Made by a program: the position numbers and the translations under genes
Notes under the pieces: generated by a model
Databases searched by the model: none
Seen by the model: only the letters and a program-made list of their open reading frames with translations
Told to the model about the DNA's origin: nothing
Source: an uncultured Capnocytophaga sp.
GTDB taxonomy: Bacteria; Bacteroidota; Bacteroidia; Flavobacteriales; Flavobacteriaceae
Assembly (NCBI RefSeq): GCF_938029845.1
Contig: NZ_CALHGG010000162.1
Location: forward strand, 1 to 18,257
Direction: 5' to 3'
DNA: 18,257 nucleotides
In this document: piece after piece, positions 1-7,129 of the stretch
Layout: each line of letters starts with the position of its first letter
How positions within the stretch are numbered: the first letter of the stretch is position 1

Positions 1-237
1 TTTATTTGTTAATTGTTTTAAATAGAATAGTGTATTTGCAAGAACCTTTCTTTCATCTTCTGTAGATTCTCCATTACTATGTCCTGTTTGGATCATTGCT
101 GTATTATTCCATGTCGTTAGATAGTACTTATAATTTGCTTCTTTTGGAAGTTTTTTTATTAGATCATATACCTCAACAACAAGATCCATAGCTCGTTGCC
201 AAAGAATAAGGTCTTTAAAATCCTTAATATTTTCCAT
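1..237 (-). CDS. Four-helix-bundle (S23/IVP-like) protein, 3' part missing
   Basis: The gene opens with ATG at 237 and stays open for 79 codons to the window edge, so the C-terminus is missing. The N-terminus (FKDLILWQRAMDLVVEVYDL, then KKLPKE) matches the start of the four-helix-bundle family first named from 23S rRNA intervening sequences (S23/IVP), whose members are small all-helical proteins of unclear function. In typical members a segment like RRAAVSIPSNIAEG follows; here residues 41-60 (LTTWNNTAMIQTGHSNGEST) keep only a loose likeness, so this is a divergent member. It follows yaaA on the same strand after about 50 bp and may be cotranscribed. The family call rests on the N-terminal pattern alone. 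Confidence 0.6.
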   Translation of the reverse strand, partial: MENIKDFKDLILWQRAMDLVVEVYDLIKKLPKEANYKYYLTTWNNTAMIQTGHSNGESTEDERKVLANTLFYLKQLTNK

Positions 238-260
238 TTTCTATATTTTGTATCTATATT

Positions 261-297
261 CTAACCACTAATCACTAACTACTAACCACTAATCATT
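261..297. repeat. Heptamer array overlapping the yaaA stop
   Basis: About five tandem 7-bp units of the type CTAACCA/CTAATCA/CTAACTA. On the minus strand the unit TGATTAG supplies the last codon (GAT) and stop (TAG) of yaaA. It belongs to the same vocabulary as the arrays at 1826-1917 and 8775-8812. Confidence 0.85.
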
Positions 298-1050
298 CAC
301 AAACACCATCTCATTCTCATTGGATAGTTCTTCTGCATAGTTATACCCTCCTAGGTGGAAGCCTTTGAGGTCTTCGGGGTCAGTGATCTGGTGTTGGGCG
401 ATATAGCGTGCCATTAGCCCACGTCCTCGCTTGGTGTAGAGAACTATGGTCTTGAGGGTGTCGCCGCGCCAAGTCTTAAAGGATACATGTACGACTTTCC
501 CCTTGAGGGCTTGGGTGTCTATCGCTTTGAAATACTCATCGCTGGCTAAGTTCACAAGGGTCTCACCCTCTTCAAGTTCGCTATTAAGGGCTTGGGTGAT
601 TTTCTTTCGCCAGAAGTCATATAGGTTGGCATGTCCTCCTACAGCAAGCTTGATGCCCATCTCCAACCGATAAGGAGCAATGAGGTCTAAGGGCTTTAGG
701 ATACCATAGAGACCTGAGAGAATACGCAAGTAACCTTGTAGCCTCAGTACCTCCTCTTGGCTCAAGGAAGAAACGTCCATTCCTTCATATACATCGCCGT
801 GATAGGTGTAGATAGCAGGGCGAGCGTTCTTTTGAGTGAAAGGGAGGGAAAGTGCTTGGTGGTATTGCCAACTCACGTCCGCTAAGCGGGGCGAGATATC
901 CATGAGTTCCCCAAGAGCGGCAGGGGAAAGCTCCCTAAGCACCTTATGCACCTCAAGGATTTCCGATTGGAATATTGCTTGGGTGGGGGTGAGGGCAGGA
1001 TAGGGCGAATGGCTATCCATTCGTTTGGCGGGAGAAATAACAATCTTCAC
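289..1050 (-). CDS. yaaA: YaaA family peroxide-stress protein (DUF328/UPF0246)
   Basis: A full-length 253-residue member of the YaaA family, cytosolic, with no signal peptide or membrane segment. Recognisable family blocks are ISPAKRMD at the N-terminus, PAIYTYHGDVYEGMD near residue 80, the signature LRILSGLYGILKPLDLI followed by PYRLEMG near residues 108-132, NLASDEYFKA near 167, and YTKRGRGLMARYI near 205. In Escherichia coli YaaA is induced by OxyR and limits damage from free iron during peroxide stress, and it binds DNA; the same role here is inferred from family membership. The ATG lies 6 bp after the stop of the thioredoxin-fold gene, so the two are probably one transcript. A redox-protein neighbour fits an oxidative-stress role. 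The stop codon lies within a heptamer array. Confidence 0.93.
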   Translation of the reverse strand: MKIVISPAKRMDSHSPYPALTPTQAIFQSEILEVHKVLRELSPAALGELMDISPRLADVSWQYHQALSLPFTQKNARPAIYTYHGDVYEGMDVSSLSQEEVLRLQGYLRILSGLYGILKPLDLIAPYRLEMGIKLAVGGHANLYDFWRKKITQALNSELEEGETLVNLASDEYFKAIDTQALKGKVVHVSFKTWRGDTLKTIVLYTKRGRGLMARYIAQHQITDPEDLKGFHLGGYNYAEELSNENEMVFVND

Positions 1051-1056
1051 TGGAAA

Positions 1057-1641
1057 TTATTTAAAAAGAGCTTGTAAGTCGCTAAGGATACTCTGTCCCT
1101 TGTCTTGGTTGTACCACTTCTGAAGGTCTTCCTTGAACTCAGGGGTGAGTTTGCCATGTTCTTTTTTGTAGGCTTCTACCATTTGGGTAGCTACCTTAGG
1201 ACGAGGTCCCCATACATGGAGTACCTCAAGGCTCTGGGCATCGGCAATGATAAGGATAGGAATGGCTTTCCCTCCATTGGTAAGGTACTGGTTCATCAGG
1301 TCAGGATTCTCATCGCGAAGCACGATTTTAAGGTCAATAAGCGGGTTGCTCTCTGCAATTTTTGATAACACAGGGACAATTTGCGCTGCATCGGCACACC
1401 ATGCCTCAGAGATTACCAGCCATAATTGACCTTTTGAAATTTGCTTGAAGGGCAAAAGGTCTTCTTCGGAAAACTCAAGGGTATTGTCAATACGCTTTAT
1501 ACGCTGACGGTTGAGTTTGGTAAGGGAAACCATAAATTCGGACTGGTCATCTCCAGTCGTTTTTCCTTGTAGTAAAAGGCTATCCATAAGGTTTTTAAAC
1601 GCGTCATAGGATAACGCCTTAGGAAGACTATTTTTTATCAT
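1057..1641 (-). CDS. Thioredoxin-fold protein with a one-cysteine CADA motif
   Basis: A 194-residue cytosolic protein with no signal peptide. The thioredoxin-like domain spans roughly residues 55-165. The block SEAWCADAAQIVPVL (W81, C82, A83, D84, A85) sits where thioredoxins carry WCxxC, and the cis-proline loop is GGKAIPIL (P128). The block LKIVLRDENPDLMNQYLTNG is typical of the Bacteroidota thioredoxin family proteins I know as Thioredoxin_9-like. Only the first cysteine of the redox pair is present, so disulfide reduction by the classical two-cysteine mechanism is unlikely; a one-cysteine or non-redox role is inferred. It is the first gene after the promoter at 1746-1776 and probably leads an operon with yaaA. 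Confidence 0.85.
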   Translation of the reverse strand: MIKNSLPKALSYDAFKNLMDSLLLQGKTTGDDQSEFMVSLTKLNRQRIKRIDNTLEFSEEDLLPFKQISKGQLWLVISEAWCADAAQIVPVLSKIAESNPLIDLKIVLRDENPDLMNQYLTNGGKAIPILIIADAQSLEVLHVWGPRPKVATQMVEAYKKEHGKLTPEFKEDLQKWYNQDKGQSILSDLQALFK

Positions 1642-1663
1642 AATAGTTTTTGTTTAGTAAATA

Positions 1664-1738
1664 GTTTTAGTGAAAAGTGAAAAGTGAAGAGTGAAAAGCG
1701 AATAACCACTGACTTCTGACTTCTGACTTCTAACCATG
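1664..1738. repeat. Heptamer array (AGTGAAA and GACTTCT units)
   Basis: Period-7 sequence in the 5' leader of the minus-strand operon. It has AGTGAAA-type units (AGTGAAA, AGTGAAG, AGCGAAT), then AACCACT, then GACTTCT three times, then AACCAT. Two different 7-mers follow each other in one array without losing the period. Confidence 0.85.
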
Positions 1739-1745
1739 CAAAGGG

Positions 1746-1776
1746 CAAAATTACAACATTCTAAGAGAAAAATCAA
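1746..1776 (-). promoter_or_regulatory. Bacteroidota-type promoter for the thioredoxin-fold/yaaA operon
   Basis: Read on the minus strand: TTG (1776-1774), 20 bases, then TAATTTTG (1753-1746), which fits the TTG-N19/20-TAnnTTTG consensus of the Bacteroidota primary sigma factor. Transcription would start near 1739, giving a leader of about 100 nt that contains the AGTGAAA/GACTTCT array. Confidence 0.7.
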
Positions 1777-1784
1777 GAAAATAA

Positions 1785-1826
1785 TGAGTCAATTTGCTAA
1801 TGAGCCAATTTGCCGATGAGCTGATC
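1785..1826. repeat. Octamer array (AATTTGCT/GATGAGCC type)
   Basis: Period-8 sequence; on the minus strand it reads as TCATCGGC, AAATTGGC, TCATTAGC, AAATTGAC. It is the same family as the octamer arrays at 7130-7228 and 14573-14650 but in the opposite orientation. Confidence 0.75.
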
Positions 1827-1961
1827 ACTAACCACTAATCACTAACCACTAACCACTAATCACTAACCACTAATCACTAATCACTAACCACCAATCACTA
1901 ACCACTAACTACTGCCTTCTAAAAATTAACAATTAATAATTAATAATTAATAATTAAATTT
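1826..1961. repeat. Long heptamer array upstream of the sensor kinase
   Basis: About thirteen 7-bp units of ACTAACC and ACTAATC type to about 1917, followed by ACTGCCT and a second period-7 run of AATTAAC/AATTAAT units up to the TACTTTTG promoter element at 1963. This is the longest array in the window. Apart from the octamers and the two promoters, the 1641-2048 spacer holds little else. Confidence 0.88.
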
Positions 1962-1962
1962 G

Positions 1963-1970
1963 TACTTTTG
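1963..1970 (+). promoter_or_regulatory. Putative -7 element for the sensor kinase/regulator operon
   Basis: TACTTTTG matches TAnnTTTG. No TTG lies 19-21 bases upstream; that place is occupied by AATTAAT repeats, so the -33 element is poor. A leader of about 70 nt to the ATG at 2048 would result. Confidence 0.5.
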
Positions 1971-2047
1971 CCACAAGGCTTATATCTTTTATAGAAAATT
2001 AATCTTATAGCTAACGTATTAAAAACCAAAAAAATACATTTTATTTT

Positions 2048-4987
2048 ATGAAGCTGATCTTTCAAATATGCTTGTTTTTCTGCACTTTTCTCTGTCTTGC
2101 TCAGCCATTGTGTGAGCATAGGGCATTGCAGTATAACCAATATAGCATCGGTAAGGATTTCTTCAATATCAACCAACCTTTGCAGGTGAGCTCTGAGGGC
2201 GAACTGCTTTTCTCTCCTGAGGAAAATGTCCTCTATGCACTCCATAATACCGAAGTGGAAGAGTATTTCAAGGGAGAGGACGTAGGTATATTCCTTAAGA
2301 AATTCAAATTACAAGATAAGATTTTCTTTGGCTTTAGCAAGAGCATCTATACAGGTAGTGACTACGATCAGCTCATCCCCCAAAAGGTGGGTTATGTAAA
2401 TGCGCACTATGCCCATTTTGTTCTGATAGATAAACGTATTTACTTCACTGCTATTGCCCCTTCGGAGACTTCTTTTAAGCTCATGAGCTATGATGGACGT
2501 TACTTTCAAGAATTGGAAGAGCACACCTCCTATGTTTATGCACTTTCTGTCAATAGTATCCCTTATCGCTGTATATTAGGCAAGGATTATACCGATATTA
2601 GGAGTCTGGCACCTGGTGGCGATGGACAGATTTTCCCATGGGCTTTTAGTCCTATCTATATGCGTTCCATAGGTGATTTTTATTTTATCAAGCCCGAGAA
2701 TGATGGTCTTTACCACTATTCTCGTACCCTTACCACTAAGGTCTTGCCTGCCAATAAGAGCGAGAATAAGAACTTCGGTCGCTATTACCTTTATAACAAT
2801 GATAACGAGCTGATATTGTATGACTTAGAAAAGGATTTGGAACCTGTATCCAATACTACTGCCATTAGGTCGGCCTACTATAAGGCTTTTTCGGAGGATT
2901 CCCAAAGCCTCTATTTGGGTAGTAACAACCAGCTCACCCGCCTATTTACCTACCTAAAAACCTATCCACGGTTGTATAACGATACCAATACTGATCGTAT
3001 CTTTGCCCTTGCCCTCACCCCTTCAGGTAAGCTATGGGCAGGGAGCTACAATGGGGGCTTTTCTATTATTGACAGTGACAAACTCCTTGAGAGTCCACTC
3101 AAGGGCATACAGATGAGCTATGGCGCACTTCCTTTGGGTGAGAAAGTCCTTTTTAACAATGCTCATAAGGGGTTGTATCTTTTCCAATCACCAACAAGTT
3201 ATACCAAGGTGAGCGATACGATTGTTTCTAATTTTAACTTCCTCTCTTCTCAAAAGGTTCTTTATACCGATGTCCAGGACTATGGTCTGGCTTATAAGCC
3301 TTTGATACAGCTGGAGCAGAAAGAAATACCTTGGAAAACTATTGGCAAGAAACAGGGCTTGACCCTTAACCACTGTCAGGGAATAGCACAGGATAGCAAG
3401 GGCTATATCTGGACGATCTCCATGCAGGGAGTTGCTCGCTACAACCCAAAAACGGACACTGCCCAGACACTTCTCTTTGATAAGGGACAAACGCCATTCA
3501 GGGGTTATACTCTCTTGGCAGACGCTAACAATACGCTATGGTTTGGTAGCGATAAAGGTCAACTCTATTACTATAATCCTACCGATAAGGAGCAGGTGGA
3601 TATGACAGACTTTCACCTGCTGGAACACCCCCTTCTATTGGGTAACGATCGCCCCGTGGTCTTTCTACACCAGTGGCGAGACTATCTTATCGTAGGGGTT
3701 ACCAATAAGCTCTTTGTACTTTCCTTGAACGAATTTGTCAAAGGTAAGGTCAATGTACGCTATCTCAACCCCTATGCCATGAACCTCCAAGACCCTTTGG
3801 AACGTGCTTGTGTGGCAAGTAACTCCGATGACAATTACCTATGGTTTGCCTCCTCCAATATGCTCTTTCGTTGGAATATTGACCAGTGGCTCTCCTTGCC
3901 CAATTATAAGGTGGAGCCTACTTTAAGCATCAATACAGGTAAGAATATTTATAAGTCACATGTAGATGATCCTATATCCTTGGAGGTCAATGAAAATTCT
4001 TTTGAGATACGACTCCATTACCAGACCAAGGATAACCTCCCTCGCTATGTGATTCCTGCTCTCTATAGGGACAGCCAAGAGTATGCTATAGAGCAAGGAG
4101 TCCTTACTACCGAAACGGAATACCGCTATCAAAACCTATCAGCGGGCAATTATATATTCTCTCTGACCGTTTGCCAAAACGATGGGACTTATACTGTCCT
4201 GAAATATCCTATCAATGTCAAGCGTTCTCTTTCGCAAAATAGCTATTTTTGGCTAGTGATGATTCTCATTCCAGCCTCCACGGGGTTTTATCTACTCTAC
4301 AACATGAGGCGTATGGATAGGCAGGATAGAGAGATAGCACTACTTACCATTGGTAATCTCGGGAAGCAGTTCCGTCCACACTTTATGCTCAATGCACTCA
4401 ATAGCCTCGGAGCAGAACTCTATGATAATCCCCATGCCGAGCGTATCATCTCTCATATAGGGGAGAATATCTCTATCATGCACCGCTATTCCCAAGACCA
4501 AACCCCTTTCATTCCTTTTAGTCAAGAGTGGAAACTCACCGAGAATACCATTGCTATACAGCGGGAGATATTCCTACCTGACCTGCAAGTACAGATTGAG
4601 AATATCGAGGCGATTCCCTCCGATTACCGTATGCCTATGGGAATCTTACAGGTGATTGTGGAGAACTCGCTCTTGCACGGACTCCGACACAGGGACGAAC
4701 CTCCTCAACTGTTGCGTATTGCCTTCTGGGAGCGGACCGATATATACGGTATCAGTATCTCTGACAATGGGGTAGGGGTGGCTGCTTCCAAGAAATATGC
4801 GGGGGTACAGCGACACGGTACAGGACTGAAGAACATACAGCGTATCCTTAGAATCCTTGATAAGCACTTTGATGATGCCATTACTATCTCTATGACGGAC
4901 AAGGATAAGGATGATCCTAAGTATCCTGGTACAATTACTATTATAGAACTCAAAAAATCAATTAATTATGAAAAAATCAACCTTTAA
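2048..4987 (+). CDS. Beta-propeller sensor histidine kinase, LytS (His_kinase) type
   Basis: A 979-residue inner-membrane sensor. A signal peptide (residues 1-19, ending FLCLAQ) leads into a long periplasmic region of propeller-like repeats, for example GKLWAGSYNGG, GYIWTISMQGVARYNP and NTLWFGSDKGQLYYYNP. A Y_Y_Y-like beta-sandwich (about 625-722) and one transmembrane helix (about 732-752) follow. The cytoplasmic part is a LytS-type His_kinase domain: QFRPHFMLNALNSL with the probable phospho-acceptor H778, then an HATPase with N-box VIVENSLLHGL (N873), DNGVGV (D906) and HGTGLKNIQ (from 923). The ligand is unknown. All catalytic blocks look intact. Its end overlaps the start of the response regulator by 20 bp, which suggests translational coupling and a cognate pair. 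The first ATG after the -7 element gives a good signal peptide, which supports this start. Confidence 0.92.
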   Translation: MKLIFQICLFFCTFLCLAQPLCEHRALQYNQYSIGKDFFNINQPLQVSSEGELLFSPEENVLYALHNTEVEEYFKGEDVGIFLKKFKLQDKIFFGFSKSIYTGSDYDQLIPQKVGYVNAHYAHFVLIDKRIYFTAIAPSETSFKLMSYDGRYFQELEEHTSYVYALSVNSIPYRCILGKDYTDIRSLAPGGDGQIFPWAFSPIYMRSIGDFYFIKPENDGLYHYSRTLTTKVLPANKSENKNFGRYYLYNNDNELILYDLEKDLEPVSNTTAIRSAYYKAFSEDSQSLYLGSNNQLTRLFTYLKTYPRLYNDTNTDRIFALALTPSGKLWAGSYNGGFSIIDSDKLLESPLKGIQMSYGALPLGEKVLFNNAHKGLYLFQSPTSYTKVSDTIVSNFNFLSSQKVLYTDVQDYGLAYKPLIQLEQKEIPWKTIGKKQGLTLNHCQGIAQDSKGYIWTISMQGVARYNPKTDTAQTLLFDKGQTPFRGYTLLADANNTLWFGSDKGQLYYYNPTDKEQVDMTDFHLLEHPLLLGNDRPVVFLHQWRDYLIVGVTNKLFVLSLNEFVKGKVNVRYLNPYAMNLQDPLERACVASNSDDNYLWFASSNMLFRWNIDQWLSLPNYKVEPTLSINTGKNIYKSHVDDPISLEVNENSFEIRLHYQTKDNLPRYVIPALYRDSQEYAIEQGVLTTETEYRYQNLSAGNYIFSLTVCQNDGTYTVLKYPINVKRSLSQNSYFWLVMILIPASTGFYLLYNMRRMDRQDREIALLTIGNLGKQFRPHFMLNALNSLGAELYDNPHAERIISHIGENISIMHRYSQDQTPFIPFSQEWKLTENTIAIQREIFLPDLQVQIENIEAIPSDYRMPMGILQVIVENSLLHGLRHRDEPPQLLRIAFWERTDIYGISISDNGVGVAASKKYAGVQRHGTGLKNIQRILRILDKHFDDAITISMTDKDKDDPKYPGTITIIELKKSINYEKINL

Positions 4988-5711
4988 GTATCTTGTCATT
5001 GAGGACGATAAAAGCATCTGGAAGAATATCTCTGCGCGTATGCAGAAATACCTCCAGTGGAAGCCCATTCCTTTTACTGATAGCCTACAGGAGGCCATTA
5101 CTCTGATAGATACCCATCGTCCGGACTTGATTTTCTCCGATTGGAGTATCCGAGGGGGCAATGCCTATCCTATCCTCTCTCATATTCACCAGACTACAGG
5201 ATACACACCTTATATTATCTTTTTTACAGGTTATCAAGGGGAAAACCCCGAAATCCCTCAGATTGTCTTTAACGAATTTCCTTTGGTCAAGAAATACCTT
5301 GTGAAGCCTATTTTCCAGCAGCTTACCGAGAACCTCACCCAGTACCTTTCCGAAGCAGAAGCCATAGCCGAGGGAGAGCAGGAAACACCTGTCTTTATAG
5401 AAAATTACCTAAAACAGCAAGTGCGTATCTTCCCCAAGCAGATTCTCTGTTTCTTGCAGGATGAAGAGAACCCTCGCTTGAAGGTGCTCCATTCCCTATC
5501 GGGGCAGGCTATCCAGCTCAAGCAAACTTGGGAAGAGATTCACCGCTTCTGTGCCGAACATCATATTTCTATCTTTGTAGCCAACACACGAAAGGCGATC
5601 GTCAATCGCGAATATATACTGCGCATGAATCGTCCATTTATCTGGCTTGAAGGAGGTTTGCGTATTCAAGTGTCTCGTGAACAGTGGCCTTTGCTCGCTT
5701 CTGAGGTTTAA
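4968..5711 (+). CDS. LytTR-family response regulator
   Basis: A 247-residue cytoplasmic regulator. The receiver domain (about 7-125) has the acidic pocket D13/D14, the phospho-acceptor D58 in DLIFSDWS, T87 in FFTGY and K113 in YLVKPI, so it should be phosphorylatable. The C-terminal half (about 141-244) fits a LytTR DNA-binding domain: RIFPKQILCFLQDEE, ISIFVANTRKAIVNREYIL (the equivalent of the family's FxRxxRSxIVNxxxI) and a final GGLRIQVSREQWPLL. It overlaps the kinase gene and is surely its partner. LytTR proteins normally bind two direct repeats about two helical turns apart just upstream of a promoter. Exactly such an arrangement starts 15 bp downstream of this gene, which is where I infer it acts. 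Confidence 0.9.
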   Translation: MKKSTFKYLVIEDDKSIWKNISARMQKYLQWKPIPFTDSLQEAITLIDTHRPDLIFSDWSIRGGNAYPILSHIHQTTGYTPYIIFFTGYQGENPEIPQIVFNEFPLVKKYLVKPIFQQLTENLTQYLSEAEAIAEGEQETPVFIENYLKQQVRIFPKQILCFLQDEENPRLKVLHSLSGQAIQLKQTWEEIHRFCAEHHISIFVANTRKAIVNREYILRMNRPFIWLEGGLRIQVSREQWPLLASEV

Positions 5712-5725
5712 AAAATACCCTATTT

Positions 5726-5770
5726 TTACCTTTCATGTGCAAATACTTACACTTCATGCGCGAAAACGTA
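5726..5770 (+). promoter_or_regulatory. Paired direct repeat, putative LytTR binding site
   Basis: Two copies of TTCATGyGCrAAwAC (TTCATGTGCAAATAC at 5732-5746, TTCATGCGCGAAAAC at 5753-5767) start 21 bp apart. With the flanking TTAC and TA, 18 of 24 positions agree at this offset. The second copy ends 11 bp before the TTG of the promoter at 5779. Spacing and place match LytTR-type operators; binding is inferred. Confidence 0.65.
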
Positions 5771-5778
5771 TTTTTCTC

Positions 5779-5808
5779 TTGACATGAATAAAAAAACTAC
5801 TACCTTTG
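5779..5808 (+). promoter_or_regulatory. Consensus Bacteroidota promoter pointing into the non-coding region
   Basis: TTG (in TTGAC, 5779-5783), exactly 19 bases, then TACCTTTG (5801-5808). This is one of the best matches in the window, yet no gene follows on this strand; the next gene (dut) is on the opposite strand. The start of transcription is expected around 5815. Confidence 0.78.
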
Positions 5809-5814
5809 TAACGT

Positions 5815-6467
5815 CAAACAAAGAGAATGAAAGTTTTATAAGTATTAAGACTCTTTCTCTAACATAATTTTAAAGAATAGATTTTTTTGCGTTTTTTATT
5901 TTAGACAGTGAGGAATAAGCACCTTAGTCAAGGAAAAACTAGACCTAAAATATACTTGTAAGCGAATTAAGGTGCTTGGTTCTTTGCTGGAAGCGCAACC
6001 CTATACATCAGAAAGTTTTCATCTCTTTATATAGTAATTAGATTTTTTGTGTTTTTATTTTAGATTAGAGTAAGGAGATAAGTCTCCACCAATAGAGGCT
6101 TATCTCTCTCCTCTCTAATTGAAAGACGAAAGAGACGAAACATTATTTTTTGGCAATTCTCAAGTTAACCAATATACCAGTAGAATGAAATAGTGAACAA
6201 GTATTTACCTTTTATTTATTGTCTTTTAGGAGTTGTCGCCTTAGCAAGGATTTTCGTGAAACAAACAACTAAATTAAACGCTCTAAACATTTCATAAGAC
6301 AACTAAACAATTATATATCAACTTTTATCTCCAAAGGAGATGGTAAATGAAAGGTAATATTATTCACTAACGAAAAAAATTCTAAAAAAATTAAGTGCAT
6401 TTTTTCATACAAGAAAGGGGAAAGGGCTGTTTCTAAAAGTGGTAGAACAGTCTTTTCTTATTTTTTT
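5815..6467 (+). ncRNA. Candidate structured non-coding RNA, about 650 nt
   Basis: The stretch runs from a strong promoter to a hairpin plus T-tract and contains no ORF longer than a few codons on the plus strand: the ATGs lead only to MKVL, MK and MVNER. Visible structure: AAGCACCTTA (5917-5926) pairs perfectly with TAAGGTGCTT (5968-5977). GAGATAAGTCTC (6075-6086) pairs with GAGGCTTATCTC (6095-6106), enclosed by ATTAGAG (6064-6070) and CTCTAAT (6113-6119). AGTTGTC (6231-6237) pairs with GACAACT (6298-6304). ATCTCC-AAA-GGAGAT lies at 6327-6341. A T-rich segment recurs before the first two hairpins (5878-5905 and 6039-6064) with a weaker version before the third. I do not recognise the RNA family. 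It could be one long RNA or several processed ones. Expression and boundaries are inferred from sequence alone. Confidence 0.55.
6422..6467 (+). terminator. Hairpin plus T-tract ending the non-coding transcript
   Basis: AAGGGCTGTTTCTA (6422-6435) pairs with TAGAACAGTCTTTT (6443-6456) around a 7-base loop, with one bulged T and two G-U pairs. TCTTTTCTTATTTTTTT follows on the plus strand, as in intrinsic terminators. The T-tract overlaps the last codons of dut on the other strand, and the hairpin may also serve dut. Confidence 0.65.
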
Positions 6468-6892
6468 CCAGTACTACCATAGCCTCCTGTGCCACGTTCT
6501 GTCTCGGAGAGTACCTCCACAGGGACAAACTGCGCTACTTCATGCTTGGCGATAACCATTTGGGCAATACGTTCCCCATTGGCAATCTCAAAATCTTCTC
6601 CCGAAAGATTGATAAGCAACACCGATATTTCTCCTCTGTAATCGGCATCTATGGTACCAGGGGAGTTCAGTACCGTAATGCCATGCTTGAGAGACAAGCC
6701 ACTACGCGGACGCACCTGAGCTTCGTAGCCCAGAGGTAGCTCTATATAGAGACCAGTTGGGATTAGCTTGCGCTCCAAAGGTTTGAGAATAACCGTTTCC
6801 TTGAGGCATGCCCTCAAGTCCACTCCTGCCGACCCTGCGGTCTGATACGCGGGCAACGCATGCCCCGAACGATTGATGATTTTTATTTCCAT
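6458..6892 (-). CDS. dut: dUTP diphosphatase (dUTPase)
   Basis: A 144-residue cytosolic enzyme of the trimeric dUTPase family, which hydrolyses dUTP to dUMP and diphosphate, keeping uracil out of DNA and supplying dUMP for thymidylate synthesis. All five conserved motifs are visible in order: [10 protein letters not shown] (20-29), [10 protein letters not shown] (61-70), [14 protein letters not shown] (76-89, with the catalytic Asp in IDADYRG), GERIAQMV (105-112) and the C-terminal [11 protein letters not shown] arm. Length is normal. The ATG is preceded by an AT-rich stretch (AATTAAAAGA) without a clear Shine-Dalgarno sequence. No promoter of the local consensus is visible just upstream, so it may be read from the flippase side or from a diverged promoter. 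The 3' end meets the terminator of the plus-strand transcript. Confidence 0.96.
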   Translation of the reverse strand: MEIKIINRSGHALPAYQTAGSAGVDLRACLKETVILKPLERKLIPTGLYIELPLGYEAQVRPRSGLSLKHGITVLNSPGTIDADYRGEISVLLINLSGEDFEIANGERIAQMVIAKHEVAQFVPVEVLSETERGTGGYGSTGKK

Positions 6893-6904
6893 TCTTTTAA
6901 TTTT

Positions 6905-6960
6905 AGTCTTCAGTTGTTAGTGGTCAGTGGTCAGTGACTAGTGATTAGTTTCTAATTTCT
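6905..6960. repeat. Heptamer array upstream of dut
   Basis: Period-7 units TTAGTGG, TCAGTGG, TCAGTGA, CTAGTGA, TTAGTTT, CTAATTT, CTAATTT. On the minus (dut) strand they read as ACTAATC, ACTAGTC, ACTGACC and similar, ending about 20 bp before the dut ATG. Confidence 0.75.
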
Positions 6961-6970
6961 AATTTGAATC

Positions 6971-7127
6971 AATAGTTAAAATTATAATTTGCTAACTTTC
7001 TAAGACGCAATAAATTGCGTCTCTACACAGGCGCTGGCTAAGACAATTACATGTGAGCGTAGTCATCCGTAGAGACGCAATTTATTGCGTCTTAACGAAT
7101 TAGATTATACAGACATTTTTAACTATT
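6971..7127 (+). mobile_element. 157-bp nested inverted-repeat element, copy 1 (MITE-like)
   Basis: Ends are AATAGTTAAAA and TTTTAACTATT (inverted repeats). Inside, a perfect 26-bp inverted repeat starts with TAAGACGCAATAAATTGCGT at 7001-7026 and returns at 7069-7094; each 26-mer contains its own small palindrome (AGACGCAAT/ATTGCGTCT). The core between the arms is 42 bp. There is no ORF. Copy 2 at 10237-10393 has the same length in the opposite orientation; by hand count about 16 of 157 positions differ, with the 26-bp arms identical. It occupies the flippase-dut spacer. No clear target duplication was found. Confidence 0.85.
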
Positions 7128-7129
7128 CA

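Noticed and set aside
1826..1920. Possible CRISPR array
   Set aside because: The repeats are contiguous 7-bp words without spacers, and no cas gene is nearby.
5711..5727. AAAAATA-CCC-TATTTTT hairpin as terminator of the response regulator gene
   Set aside because: The stem is all A-T and weak; I would not call it without transcript data.
6033..6146. 27-codon minus-strand ORF within the non-coding region (MFRLFRLSIREE...)
   Set aside because: It arises from the GAGATAAG hairpin, has no promoter or start context and no family resemblance.
5815..6467. Retron, integron attC or tmRNA explanation for the non-coding region
   Set aside because: No reverse transcriptase or integrase is adjacent, and no tRNA-like ends or tag ORF are visible.
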